A stretch of 64,000 bases of DNA from Chryseobacterium sp. LJ668. GTDB taxonomy: Bacteria > Bacteroidota > Bacteroidia > Flavobacteriales > Weeksellaceae. Shown here piece after piece: positions 55,307-63,583 of the stretch. Both the position numbers and the translations under genes were made by a program. The notes below the pieces were generated by a model, which worked only from the letters and a program-made list of their open reading frames with translations, was not told the origin of the DNA and ran no database searches. The stretch lies in NCBI RefSeq assembly GCF_019613955.1, contig NZ_CP080443.1, positions 3,271,001-3,335,000 of the forward strand, given 5' to 3'. Position 1 is the stretch's first letter, and each line of letters opens with the position of its first letter.

Positions 55307-55510
55307 TTAAGATTCCTTATACAATAATGCCCCGGAAGGACATTTTTCTATTTGCGTCTTTAAATCTTTCACAGATGCGTGTTCACAATTAAGCCATGGT
55401 GATGCTTTTGGATGTAAACCTGCGGCAGGCTTTTTACACCAACATCGGCATGGATGCACATTTTGGGTTTCCAAACGATAGTGAAATCTCTTTTTTATAT
55501 TCTTTTTATA
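55307..55510 (-). pseudogene. YjdI-type [4Fe-4S] protein, frameshifted
   Basis: The C-terminal part, HPKASPWLN to TQIEKCPSGALLYKES, matches mono-cluster YjdI-type ferredoxin-like proteins. The N-terminal part, RDFTIVWKPKMCIHADVGVK, is in another frame. A single missing base between SLPQVY and HPKASPW would join them. An in-frame TAA also lies just before KRDFTIV, so a start is not clear. The usual Cys-x-x-x-x-x-Cys spacing near CIHA is also changed. This looks like a decayed gene. It follows a GNAT gene, a frequent partner of YjdI. Confidence 0.6.
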
Positions 55511-55520
55511 TCTCCCAAAA

Positions 55521-55811
55521 TTAATTATTGTTTTGTAATACGTCTCTAATATTTTTTTCTTTTTTGAACATCGCTGCCGCAAAAGGACATAACGGAATGA
55601 TTTTCATTTCTTTTTCCCTAGCCATCTCAACAATTTTGTACAACATTTGAAGACCAACTTTTTTACCCATGTATTCTGGCTCAACCTCAGTGTGGTCAAT
55701 GATGAGCAAATGTTCTCCTGCTGAGGAGTATGTCATTGCTCCCGCCCTCTTTTCATTATCCCTTGCTATGGCAAAGCCTCCGTTTTCGCGCTCTTTGATG
55801 AATATTTTCAT
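55521..55811 (-). CDS. GNAT-like N-acetyltransferase (YjdJ type)
   Basis: I start at the ATG at 55811 (96 residues, MKIFIKERENGGFAIARDNE). The short YjdJ-type acetyltransferase pattern shows as AGAMTYSSAGEHLLIIDHTEV and the acetyl-CoA loop YMGKKVGLQMLYKIVEMARE, ending with the typical PLCPFAAAMF. It would move an acetyl group to an unknown acceptor. The YjdI-type partner downstream is broken. A palindrome 62 bp upstream may be an operator. Confidence 0.85.
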   Translation of the reverse strand: MKIFIKERENGGFAIARDNEKRAGAMTYSSAGEHLLIIDHTEVEPEYMGKKVGLQMLYKIVEMAREKEMKIIPLCPFAAAMFKKEKNIRDVLQNNN

Positions 55812-55872
55812 AACATGAAACAAATTTAGATTTATCATTAGTAATTAAAGACGACATTTGACAACAAATATC

Positions 55873-55888
55873 GTAGACATAGATCTAC
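55873..55888. promoter_or_regulatory. Palindromic operator candidate
   Basis: GTAGACATAGATCTAC: arms GTAGA and TCTAC with a 6-bp spacer. It lies 62 bp before the GNAT gene. A very similar sequence stands before the hydrolase gene at 56792. Confidence 0.5.
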
Positions 55889-56071
55889 AAATCGAAGGAA
55901 AATTATTATTAAATTTCTAACAAAAATCAATTTATTTGAAATCGAAGGCTTTAAAAGAATCGGTCATTAAAGAAAATTGAATCCGATATTTTGTATTATT
56001 TAAATCTTAACTCAATCGAAAAACAGAATCTTGTCCGCATCACTGAAATATTTTCAAATTCAAAAAATAAT

Positions 56072-56079
56072 TAACTTTG
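56072..56079 (+). promoter_or_regulatory. Candidate -7 element
   Basis: TAACTTTG fits TAnnTTTG and lies 20 bp before the Crp/Fnr start at 56099. Confidence 0.35.
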
Positions 56080-56098
56080 TTTGAGCTAATATTATTCC

Positions 56099-56680
56099 AT
56101 GCATCCACTATTGAACTATATCAATCGATACACTACTACCCCAATTTCTGTAGAAGATTTTAAAGTCTTTCAGAGTTACTTTATCAAGAAAAAGCTGCGA
56201 AAAAAACAATTCCTGTTAGAAGAGGGAGAAATCTGCAAATATTTTGCATTTATCGTAAGAGGTGCCATGAGACAATACTACACAGACGAAAAAGGTACTG
56301 AACATATTGTCAATCTTTTTGTTGAGAATTGGTGGGCAGGTGACCGTGAAAGTTTTGCAATGTCAACACCAAGCGCATATCACATTGATGCATGGGAAGA
56401 TTGTGAAGTTTTTTTGGTCACGAGAGAAAGCAGCATAAAATTAGCTCAAGAATGTCCTGCTTTCAATGAACTTTTATTAAAACTTGATGAGAGAAATAAT
56501 ATCGCAACACAGAGAAGAATAACATCTTCGATCAGTTCTGTTGCAGAAAAACGTTATAATGATTTTGTTGAATGTCACCCCTATTTTGTTTCTCGATTCC
56601 CTCAGCATATTATCGCATCTTATTTAGGAATAACAAAAGATACACTAAGCAGAGTACGAAAAAAGTTACTTAGAAAGTAG
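56099..56680 (+). CDS. Crp/Fnr-family transcriptional regulator
   Basis: A 193-residue regulator with a cNMP-binding fold (about 15-130; EEGEICKYFAFIVRGAMRQY) and a C-terminal helix-turn-helix (IIASYLGITKDTLSRVRKKL). It belongs to the same short type as the gene at 51960 but is only moderately similar. It stands between the GNAT/YjdI pair and a hydrolase cluster, each of which has the GTAGA-N6-TCTAC-like palindrome upstream, so I infer that it controls both. Confidence 0.9.
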   Translation: MHPLLNYINRYTTTPISVEDFKVFQSYFIKKKLRKKQFLLEEGEICKYFAFIVRGAMRQYYTDEKGTEHIVNLFVENWWAGDRESFAMSTPSAYHIDAWEDCEVFLVTRESSIKLAQECPAFNELLLKLDERNNIATQRRITSSISSVAEKRYNDFVECHPYFVSRFPQHIIASYLGITKDTLSRVRKKLLRK

Positions 56681-56698
56681 CTCTTGCCAGTCTCTGAT

Positions 56699-56714
56699 TT
56701 AGACATATATCTAC
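56699..56714. promoter_or_regulatory. Second copy of the palindromic operator candidate
   Basis: TTAGACATATATCTAC shares AGACATA-N-ATCTAC with the site at 55873. A further half-site TATCTACT follows at 56731-56738, 23 bp downstream of the first. The hydrolase gene starts at 56792. Confidence 0.45.
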
Positions 56715-56791
56715 TTTTTTTTTCGTCTTTTATCTACTATTTTGATGGCTTATTTCATCCATTTTTGTGATACTAATTATATCATAAAAAA

Positions 56792-57445
56792 ATGGAAAAG
56801 TCTCCGAAAATCGGCCTTCAAGGTCTTTTGCGTCCTGAGGACAGCATTGTTGTACTGATTGATCATCAGCCTTATCAATTTACCAACCTCAACAGTCATG
56901 AGCCGACAATGATTGTAAATAATGCGACAGGGCTCGCCAAAGCAGCAAAAATTTTTAATGTTCCTACAATACTTACCACCGTTATTGAGGAACGGGGTGG
57001 AAACATTATCAAACAACTGCAGGATGTCTACCCTGATCAAAAACCTATTAACAGGACATTCATCAATACATGGGAAGACCCGAAGGTTACCGACATCGTA
57101 AAAGAAAGCGGTCGTAAGCAGCTGATTCTTGCTGGTTTATGGACAGAGATCTGTGTGGCGATGCCTGCAATTCAGGCATTAGGTGAAGGTTATGATGTTT
57201 TTGTGGTGACCGATGCGAGTGGTTCAACAACATTAGAAGCACATGATATGGCAGTACGCCGTATGGTTCAGGTAGGTATTGTACCAATCAATTGGCTTGC
57301 GGTGATCGCTGAGTGGCAGCGAGATTGGGCACGTATGGAAACAGCAGGTCAGCTGTCTGAAGTGATCATTGAACATGGTGGCGCAAGCGGTGTAGCACTT
57401 GCATGGGAACTGCAGCTTCTGAATACTCCTGTATCTACAAATTAA
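56792..57445 (+). CDS. Isochorismatase-like cysteine hydrolase
   Basis: A 217-residue hydrolase of the isochorismatase superfamily. The Asp of the catalytic triad is in VVLIDHQPYQF, and the nucleophilic Cys is in AGLWTEICVAMPA. The Lys member is less clear. Family members hydrolyse nicotinamide, ureidoacrylate or similar amides, and this one cannot be narrowed down. It starts a run of small enzymes on the same strand and is followed by a hairpin. Confidence 0.88.
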   Translation: MEKSPKIGLQGLLRPEDSIVVLIDHQPYQFTNLNSHEPTMIVNNATGLAKAAKIFNVPTILTTVIEERGGNIIKQLQDVYPDQKPINRTFINTWEDPKVTDIVKESGRKQLILAGLWTEICVAMPAIQALGEGYDVFVVTDASGSTTLEAHDMAVRRMVQVGIVPINWLAVIAEWQRDWARMETAGQLSEVIIEHGGASGVALAWELQLLNTPVSTN

Positions 57446-57454
57446 ACATTTTGC

Positions 57455-57487
57455 AGCACGTCTTGCGATCATCAAGATGTGCTTTTT
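57455..57487 (+). terminator. Rho-independent terminator
   Basis: An 11-bp stem with one G-T pair (AGCACGTCTTG / CAAGATGTGCT) and a T-run after the hydrolase gene. Confidence 0.75.
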
Positions 57488-57514
57488 GTTAAAAAAAAAC
57501 CTAAAATCAAGAAT

Positions 57515-57871
57515 ATGAAAAATCAAGAAATCCAAATGATGGAAGACAACCTTCAACAGGTTTGGAATGAAAAAAATTCCACCACAAGACTGGAAGCTAT
57601 CAAAAAAATATACGGGGAAGAAGCTAAACTGTACCATGTAGGACATAAGGTAAAGGGATTAGATGCCATTAATGATAGTGTAACTACAACACTTCAAAAA
57701 TTACCACCTGATTTTATTTTCACTCAACTTAAACCTGTTACCATAAATAATAATTTGGGCAGACTCATCTGGGGAGCCGGTCCTGAAAGCCAGCCGCATG
57801 TTGCTACAGGAATGGATATCGCCCATTTTAAAGATGGAAAAATTAAATCATTGTATGTTTTTCTTGATTAA
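57515..57871 (+). CDS. SnoaL/NTF2-like protein
   Basis: A 118-residue protein from the ATG at 57515 (MKNQEIQMMEDNLQQVWNEK). The NTF2 pattern shows as HVGHKVKGLDAINDSVTTTL, the pocket strand IWGAGPESQPHVATGMDIAH and the ending FKDGKIKSLYVFLD. The enzyme activity is unknown. It is followed by a second, different NTF2-like protein. Confidence 0.8.
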   Translation: MKNQEIQMMEDNLQQVWNEKNSTTRLEAIKKIYGEEAKLYHVGHKVKGLDAINDSVTTTLQKLPPDFIFTQLKPVTINNNLGRLIWGAGPESQPHVATGMDIAHFKDGKIKSLYVFLD

Positions 57872-57972
57872 GCAAAAAGAGAAATGTTTTATCATGTTGT
57901 TTATTTGATCTAGATGAAATAAGATCATGTTCTGTCATTAAATGAAAGACAATAAAATTAAAATTAATAAAA

Positions 57973-58362
57973 TTGAAAAATAAAGAAATCGTAGTAAAAG
58001 CAATGAATGAATTGTTTCACGAAAAAGACAGTACTGCTTTAGACCGCTATTGGCATGAATCATATGTTCAGCACAATCCTGCAATGATTAGCGGGCACCA
58101 AGGTCTCAAAGATCTTTTAACCATCCTAGATCCAAAGTTTAGATGGCAACCGGGTATTATTGTCGAAGAAGGAAATGTTGTTATCAGTCACAGCGTAGTC
58201 AACGGTTGGGGTACAGTACCGGTAATTGTTGTGGATATCTTTCGGATCGAAGATGGTAAAATTGCCGAGCATTGGGATGTCGTTCAGGAAGAAATTCCTG
58301 CATCAAAATCTGCAAATGGAAATTCAATGAACTCTTTTAATATGATTAAAAATGACAAATAA
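57973..58362 (+). CDS. SnoaL-like polyketide-cyclase-type protein
   Basis: A 129-residue protein of the predicted SnoaL-like aldol-condensation family. The TTG at 57973 is the best start: it gives the usual MKNKEIVVKAMNELFHEKD opening and there is no upstream ATG. Typical blocks are WHESYVQHNPAMISGHQGLK and the ending DIFRIEDGKIAEHWDVVQEE. It overlaps the next gene by 11 bp, so the two are translationally coupled. Confidence 0.85.
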   Translation: MKNKEIVVKAMNELFHEKDSTALDRYWHESYVQHNPAMISGHQGLKDLLTILDPKFRWQPGIIVEEGNVVISHSVVNGWGTVPVIVVDIFRIEDGKIAEHWDVVQEEIPASKSANGNSMNSFNMIKNDK

Positions 58363-58681
58363 ATTAATAGGCAACAAATACAGAATGGAAATGGACGGTT
58401 TGAAAACAGAACTGTTTTTCGATTCCGATGAATCTTTAGTTTTTACCATTATTGAAGGAGGCTCATTAACTAAAAATGGTTACTCAGAAAAAGTAAAAAC
58501 GAACATTGCAGAAATACGAGCCAATGTTTATATGGTTGCTTGGAAAGAAATTTCGGGCGCAACCGTTACACATATTGAAGATCATGAAAATGGAATTATT
58601 TATAGCAATGCCACCTTGCCTGACGGTAGTTTTTATACAATGAAAGGAACTATCAATGGGATCGACGAAGGATTATCCTAA
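58352..58681 (+). CDS. MoaF-related small beta-barrel protein
   Basis: A 109-residue protein. The MoaF/lipocalin-like pattern is visible in YRMEMDGLKTELFFDS, NVYMVAWKEISGATVTHIED and NGIIYSNATLPDGSFYTMKG. Such proteins bind small hydrophobic ligands, but no ligand is known here. It overlaps the SnoaL-like gene and closes the cluster. Confidence 0.75.
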   Translation: MTNKLIGNKYRMEMDGLKTELFFDSDESLVFTIIEGGSLTKNGYSEKVKTNIAEIRANVYMVAWKEISGATVTHIEDHENGIIYSNATLPDGSFYTMKGTINGIDEGLS

Positions 58682-58829
58682 TCTATTGTCCAAAAATAAA
58701 AGAGGAGTGCCGCAAACCAAATTATGTATCTTACTGTTTGGATAGGAAGTGCGTATGCTACAATCGTTATTAAGGAAACAGTTAAGTGTAAAACGGTTAT
58801 CTTTTTGATCCACTAGAACCTGTAGAAAA

Positions 58830-58970
58830 ATGTATTATGACAGAAAATCATATCAGCCAGACGTTATTAAGGAAGTATGTACCTGGTCTGATGGGGTCTA
58901 CACTCATAATCTGTTCAAAAACGCAGGCGGCACCTCGTGCGGAAATCCACTGTATGAAATTCCTAATTAA
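58830..58970 (+). pseudogene. C-terminal remnant of an unknown gene
   Basis: A 46-codon open frame from ATG to TAA reads MYYDRKSYQPDVIKEVCTWS and ends GGTSCGNPLYEIPN. Sequence just upstream in another frame (NGYLFDPLEPVEK) seems to belong to the same protein, so a frameshift is likely. The two Cys and the composition suggest an exported protein. The hairpin immediately after is consistent with the true 3' end of a former gene. Confidence 0.4.
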
Positions 58971-58978
58971 TTAAAGTA

Positions 58979-59000
58979 AAGGGTGCTATTACGCACCCTT
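58979..59000 (+). terminator. Rho-independent terminator
   Basis: An 8-bp stem (AAGGGTGC / GCACCCTT) with a 6-nt loop, followed by CATTTG. Confidence 0.6.
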
Positions 59001-59189
59001 CATTTGTTTATGAATCCATTATTGTCGTTTATATTCTAAATTAATTATAACTTCCTATACTATTACTTAGTGAATCTTGAATCCATGCTTCTTTAGTAAC
59101 TACTTAGTGGCACACAATGACAGCTATGGTTTCCTCTGCTGTATACGCTCAAGTTTATGTTTACTAATCGATTACTGATGATTTATAAC

Positions 59190-59550
59190 TATTATAGGGT
59201 GACATTAAGGATGTATATTTTTTACCTACCATAACTGGTGCGTATATATCTAGTCCGAGAGATGATTTAAGATCTAACTAGCCTTTTTCGCCGTCATAGT
59301 TAGTAGAGTTATAAGCTAAACCAACTAAATCATCCATGAAACTCTCATTGCCATTGTTTGTATTATAGCTATACTTTTTTAATAATGCAAATAAATCTAA
59401 TGAAGTATTAAGGGTAATATTTTTCTTGTCATTGGTTTTTGCTACTCCTCCAAATGTGCCCGTCTCATCATTAGTAAATAAGAAGTCAAAAGAATTATTT
59501 AATGTGCCGACTCTTTGACTTTTATTAACATCATATAGATTTATTAAATT
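59190..59550 (-). pseudogene. Decayed gene fragment
   Basis: On the minus strand an open stretch reads LYDVNKSQRVGTLNNSFDFL, then TGTFGGVAKTNDKKNITLNT and FMDDLVGLAYNSTNYDGEKG, followed by an in-frame TAG and then LDLKSSLGLDIYAPVMVGKK. No start codon or domain can be assigned. It is clearly former coding sequence, perhaps of a surface protein. Confidence 0.4.
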
Positions 59551-59705
59551 AAAATATTAATTTTCAATTATTTATCGCACTCTTCTTCAATCTGAGATTT
59601 CTTATAATTGTAAATATGTAGCAGATCCAAATAACAACGGCTCTGCTTTTAACGCATTAATATGTTAAGTGGGTTACGAAATCGATCCTCAATTGTTTAA
59701 ATATA

Positions 59706-61283
59706 CTAACTTTTCATATTCAGTCTTTCCTCCTGAAGATCTAGCAGCCGAAGATGTTTTCTGATTATTTCTTCATCTAAAAGAAGTTCTTCACGGTTTT
59801 TATTGATCAGCCAACTTCTCTGAGTTTCGAGAATATCAATATAAATATTCCTGTATTCATCAAAATTTAGAATAATCTCAGAGCTGCTCAGCTGGTTTTC
59901 ATATTTCTGCAATTGCTCTTTCAAAGCCGGAAAGCTGCCTATCTTATCAAAATAATCGCTCCTTATTTTATCAATTGCTACTTCAGCAAGACTGTTTCGA
60001 ATTTCATAATCGATCTCTTTTTCACTTTTTACAAAGTCCTTGTCAATTGGAGGAAATCTTTTAATTAAAACAGGTAGAGTAAGCCCCTGTAACAACAGAG
60101 TGGAAAGAATAACAATAAAAGTGATAAAAAGGATCAGATTTCTCTGTGGAAAAGGCGTTCCGTCATCAAGAGTCAAAGGAATGGAAAGTGCTGCCGCCAA
60201 AGATACTACGCCTCTCATACCAGTCCATCCGATAATCATGGGCGTTTTCCAACCCGGTGATTCTGCATCTGCAACGGTGATAAAATTTCGCATTATTAAA
60301 GTGGTAATCACCGCAGCATATCCTGCAAAAACTCTCACAATAATCAGGACAGCAGTAACGGCAACGCCATATCCGATTGCAGTAAGCAGATCAGTTTCAC
60401 CTAAGCCGGAAACAATTTCAGGTAAATCTAAACCGATCAACATGAATACAATCCCATTTAACAAAAAACAAAAACTTTCCCAAACTGTTACCGTACGTAT
60501 TCTTGAAGCACTGCTTAAAAAATCATGACTGCGATATGAAAGAAACAATCCGCCGGTTACTACCGCCAAAACTCCTGACGCATGGAGCTGTTCCGCTACC
60601 AAATACATTGAAAATGGAGCAATGAAAGTAAGCAGAATATCAATGTTGGAATCAGTCGGCAAAATTTTATGCATTTTCATAAAAATATACGCAATGACGA
60701 CTCCGATTCCGACACCACCAACACACATCCATACAAAACTTCCTGCTGCCTCTTGCCAAACAAATTGTCCCGTTGCAGCGGCAATCATTGCAAACCTAAA
60801 GATAATCAGGGAAGAAGCATCGTTCAGCAGACTTTCACCTTCGAGTATCGAGGCGAGGCTTTTCGGCACTTTGACAAATTTTAAAATTGCTCCCGCACTG
60901 ACTGCATCCGGCGGAGAAACGATTCCACCTAATAAAAACCCAAGGGCCAGAGAAAACCCGGGAATAAAATAATTGGCGAAAACAGCTACTGATAATGCAG
61001 TAAAAAAAACGACTACAAATGCAAAACTGAAAATAATCCGGCGCCATCGCCAAAGTTCTTTCCAGGACGTAGACCATGCAGCTTCATAAAGCAGCGGAGG
61101 TAAAAAAATAATAAATAATAATTCTGGCTCTATTTTAATAAGTGGTACACCGGGGATAAAACTGATAAGAAGTCCAGCTAAAACCAGCAATACAGGATAT
61201 GCGACCTGTATTTTTTTGGCAAGCATAATCAGCATGGTGATGAGAAGTACCAAAAACAGGTAAAATTCAAAATTTTCAAGCAT
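59706..61283 (-). CDS. Na+/H+ antiporter of the CPA1/NhaP type
   Basis: A 525-residue transporter with 12 or so hydrophobic segments up to about residue 410 and a hydrophilic tail. The signature GGIVSPPDAVSAGAIL and the ion-binding pair in EGESLLNDASSLI (Asn-Asp) are present, as is TGMRGVVSLAAALSIPL. It exchanges Na+ (or K+) for protons across the inner membrane. The helical C-terminal 110 residues may sense ions or pH. Confidence 0.92.
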   Translation of the reverse strand: MLENFEFYLFLVLLITMLIMLAKKIQVAYPVLLVLAGLLISFIPGVPLIKIEPELLFIIFLPPLLYEAAWSTSWKELWRWRRIIFSFAFVVVFFTALSVAVFANYFIPGFSLALGFLLGGIVSPPDAVSAGAILKFVKVPKSLASILEGESLLNDASSLIIFRFAMIAAATGQFVWQEAAGSFVWMCVGGVGIGVVIAYIFMKMHKILPTDSNIDILLTFIAPFSMYLVAEQLHASGVLAVVTGGLFLSYRSHDFLSSASRIRTVTVWESFCFLLNGIVFMLIGLDLPEIVSGLGETDLLTAIGYGVAVTAVLIIVRVFAGYAAVITTLIMRNFITVADAESPGWKTPMIIGWTGMRGVVSLAAALSIPLTLDDGTPFPQRNLILFITFIVILSTLLLQGLTLPVLIKRFPPIDKDFVKSEKEIDYEIRNSLAEVAIDKIRSDYFDKIGSFPALKEQLQKYENQLSSSEIILNFDEYRNIYIDILETQRSWLINKNREELLLDEEIIRKHLRLLDLQEERLNMKS

Positions 61284-61791
61284 ATAGAAATTTTAGATAT
61301 CTAAATATATGTTAAATTATAAAATTATTTATTGTTTATTACAAATATAATGAGCTTAGAATCACAACGGGAAATGTTGTCCATTCGTAAAGAATCTATA
61401 TTTTAATCATATAACCTACCATGTAGGATTTTTACTTCGATTCTTCGACGACCTGTAATGACATCATAACTTAAATTATGTACGCTGTTCTTTTTTTTCC
61501 CTATATTTAAGCAGATCTTAGTAGATGAAAACTGTATGTTTATTGCTGTTACAACAAATATTAATGGAGGTAATCCTGATGATGGAAGGACAGAATTTGT
61601 AGTCAGTTAAATGCGTTTCTTTGGCACGCAATTTTTTACGGTCATTGTGCCACGATTCTGCCACAAAAATTATGTTTTATTATAAAAAATTTAGCCATTA
61701 TAAAAACACAAAAAAAGCTGTAATTACTTAAATTACAGCTTCTTAATAGATTTTTTGAGCGTTTTTGAAAAGTTTTTTTTCCTTACTCTGC
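61284..61791. other. Intergenic region
   Basis: About 500 bp. A frame at 61509-61610 reads KQILVDENCMFIAVTTNING and ends FVVS-stop, but has no start codon and is probably another remnant. The tRNA terminator lies at 61706-61741. Otherwise AT-rich and empty. Confidence 0.45.
61706..61741 (-). terminator. Terminator of the tRNA-Ser gene
   Basis: An 11-bp perfect stem (AAGCTGTAATT / AATTACAGCTT), 5-nt loop and, on the minus strand, a run of T. Confidence 0.8.
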
Positions 61792-61875
61792 GGAGAGAGA
61801 GGGATTCGAACCCCCGGACCTGTTACAGTCAATAGTTTTCAAGACTATCGCAATCGACCACTCTGCCATCTCTCC
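61792..61875 (-). tRNA. tRNA-Ser (anticodon TGA)
   Basis: Read on the minus strand the gene begins GGAGAGATGGCAGAGTGG and ends with the TTCGAATCC loop and CTCTCTCC. The acceptor stem pairs GGAGAGA with TCTCTCC. The anticodon loop contains CTTGAAA with anticodon TGA, preceded by a long variable arm as in serine tRNAs. The 3' CCA is not encoded. A terminator follows. Confidence 0.95.
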
Positions 61876-62000
61876 TTCAACTCAGATTACATCTTCGTTT
61901 TCAGTGGTGCAAATATAAAACGTTTTTCGATTCTGACAAAATATATTTTTATTAAATTATTCATTATACATTAATAAGCTAAAAATCAGTTTAATTATTT

Positions 62001-62372
62001 TCACAACCATGAAGTATGAATTTTCATTCCTAAAATTACAGCTCCAAAACCGAGCACCACGCTCAGAATTATATATAAAAACAGTGCGGTATAATTTTGA
62101 TTCTGCCATAACGAAAAGCTTTCAGCAGAAAAAGTAGAAAATGTTGTAAAACCTCCGCAAAATCCTGTAATCAGAAGATATTTTAAATAATTATCCGCTT
62201 TCAGAAAGTATGATGTAAGAAAACCGATGATACAACATCCCAGTATATTCACCACAAAAGTTCCCATCGGAAATGCGTTGATTTTCCAGAGTTTTTGTGT
62301 GTAATCTGAAATAAGATAACGCAGTATGCTTCCAGCTCCACCACCCAAAAAAACAAGTAAAACATTTTTCAT
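62001..62372 (-). CDS. crcB: Fluoride efflux channel CrcB
   Basis: A 123-residue membrane protein with four helices. It dimerises to form a fluoride channel in the inner membrane. Family motifs are GGGAGSILRYLISD at the N-terminus, GTFVVNILGC and the pore sequence GFCGGFTTFSTFSAE. I see no fluoride riboswitch upstream. A terminator lies between it and trxB, so it has its own promoter. Confidence 0.95.
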   Translation of the reverse strand: MKNVLLVFLGGGAGSILRYLISDYTQKLWKINAFPMGTFVVNILGCCIIGFLTSYFLKADNYLKYLLITGFCGGFTTFSTFSAESFSLWQNQNYTALFLYIILSVVLGFGAVILGMKIHTSWL

Positions 62373-62380
62373 AATAAAAC

Positions 62381-62404
62381 AAACGCACCACTTCGGGTGC
62401 GTTT
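62381..62404 (-). terminator. Terminator between trxB and crcB
   Basis: A 9-bp perfect stem (AAACGCACC / GGTGCGTTT) with a 6-nt loop and a T-rich tail on the minus strand. Confidence 0.75.
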
Positions 62405-62424
62405 TTATATTTTAAATTTGAAAG

Positions 62425-63366
62425 TTAATGTAATTCAGCTAAATATTTTTCAGCATCCATGGCTGCCATACAGCCGCTTCCTGCTGCCGTGATCGCTTGT
62501 CTGTAAATATGATCCTGAACATCTCCTGCAGCAAAAACTCCGGGCAAATTAGTTTTCGTAGATCCTTTTTCAGTGGCGATATATCCGTTTTCATCCAGAT
62601 TGATCTGGCCTACAAAAATATCAGTATTCGGTTTGTGACCGATAGCGATAAAGATACCGTGAACATCAACTATTGATTTCTCCTGAGTCTGATTATTGAT
62701 TACAACCGCTCTTTCAACCAGATTATTTTCACCTTCTATGCCAATCAATTCATGATGAAATTTCACTTCAATATTCGGAGTATTTGAAACGCGGTGAATC
62801 ATTGCTTTTGAAGCCCTGAATTGATCTTTTCTTACCAGCATTGTTACTTTATTCACCAATTTTGCCAGGTAAGTCGCTTCTTCAGCGGCAGTATCACCAG
62901 CTCCTACTACAACAACATCTTTACCTCGATAAAAAAAGCCATCACAGGTTGCACATGCCGAAACACCCCCTCCGTTATATTTTTTTTCGTCATCTAAGCC
63001 TAAATATTTTGCCGTAGCACCGGTAGAAATAATTACGGTTTTAGCAAAAAGCTCTTTATTACCTGCATATAATTTATGAATACCACCAACTTCCTTTGAA
63101 AATTCGACTTTGGTAATCATTTCATAATGCACTTTTGTATCAAATCTTTCTGCCTGCTTCTGCAGATCCATCATCATTTCAGGACCTGTAATTCCTTCAG
63201 GATAACCAGGGAAATTATCAACTTCAGTGGTTGTAGTCAACTGCCCTCCAGGCTCTAAACCAGTATATAGTTGAGGTTTAAGGTCTGCTCTTGCTGCATA
63301 AATTGCTGCTGTAAAACCGGAAGGTCCAGATCCTACGATCACACAATCTAAAATATTTTCTTCCAT
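62425..63366 (-). CDS. trxB: Thioredoxin-disulfide reductase
   Basis: A 313-residue flavoprotein that reduces thioredoxin with NADPH. FAD is bound by VIVGSGPSGFTAAIYAARA, NADPH by VVVVGAGDTAAEEATYLA and the redox pair is CATC in SACATCDGFFYRG. The closing FAD segment is GVFAAGDVQD. All features are canonical, unlike the CxxC-less relative at 53579-55219. Confidence 0.96.
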   Translation of the reverse strand: MEENILDCVIVGSGPSGFTAAIYAARADLKPQLYTGLEPGGQLTTTTEVDNFPGYPEGITGPEMMMDLQKQAERFDTKVHYEMITKVEFSKEVGGIHKLYAGNKELFAKTVIISTGATAKYLGLDDEKKYNGGGVSACATCDGFFYRGKDVVVVGAGDTAAEEATYLAKLVNKVTMLVRKDQFRASKAMIHRVSNTPNIEVKFHHELIGIEGENNLVERAVVINNQTQEKSIVDVHGIFIAIGHKPNTDIFVGQINLDENGYIATEKGSTKTNLPGVFAAGDVQDHIYRQAITAAGSGCMAAMDAEKYLAELH

Positions 63367-63479
63367 AATTCTCTTTTCAAAAAGATTTAAATTTTAAGAC
63401 ATCAAAGTTCGTGATTTTTACTATTTAATTAAAGAAAAATTAATGTTAGTTTTCGATATCTAATATGCCGAATTTCAAT

Positions 63480-63560
63480 GGTTGATCGTTATTAGCTTCT
63501 GGTGGTTGGTTATGGGTTTTTTTAGGTTGTTTTGGAGGGTTTAACTAATAACTGACAACC
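63480..63560. repeat. Imperfect inverted repeat
   Basis: GGTTG-ATC-GTTATTAG at 63480-63495 pairs with CTAATAAC-TGA-CAACC at 63545-63560, interrupted by a 3-base mismatch and separated by about 50 bases that are rich in G and T. It lies between trxB and the holA end. Confidence 0.5.
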
Positions 63561-63583
63561 ATACCTAAACAATGATAACTAAA

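Larger units (their letters stand above)
58682..59705. other. One-kilobase region of decayed genes
   Basis: No intact gene. It holds a small plus-strand remnant (58830-58970) ending at a terminator, and a longer minus-strand remnant (about 59190-59550). The remaining sequence is full of stops in all frames. Confidence 0.55.

Noticed and set aside
60040..60528. 162-codon frame antisense to the Na+/H+ antiporter
   Set aside because: Shadow of a membrane-protein gene. No independent features.
61509..61610. Small protein gene upstream of the tRNA
   Set aside because: The readable peptide has no start codon and no neighbour of the same origin. Treated as a possible remnant only.
62373..62424. 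Possible fluoride riboswitch before crcB
   Set aside because: The spacer before crcB is only about 50 bp and is occupied by the trxB terminator. No crcB-motif core is seen.
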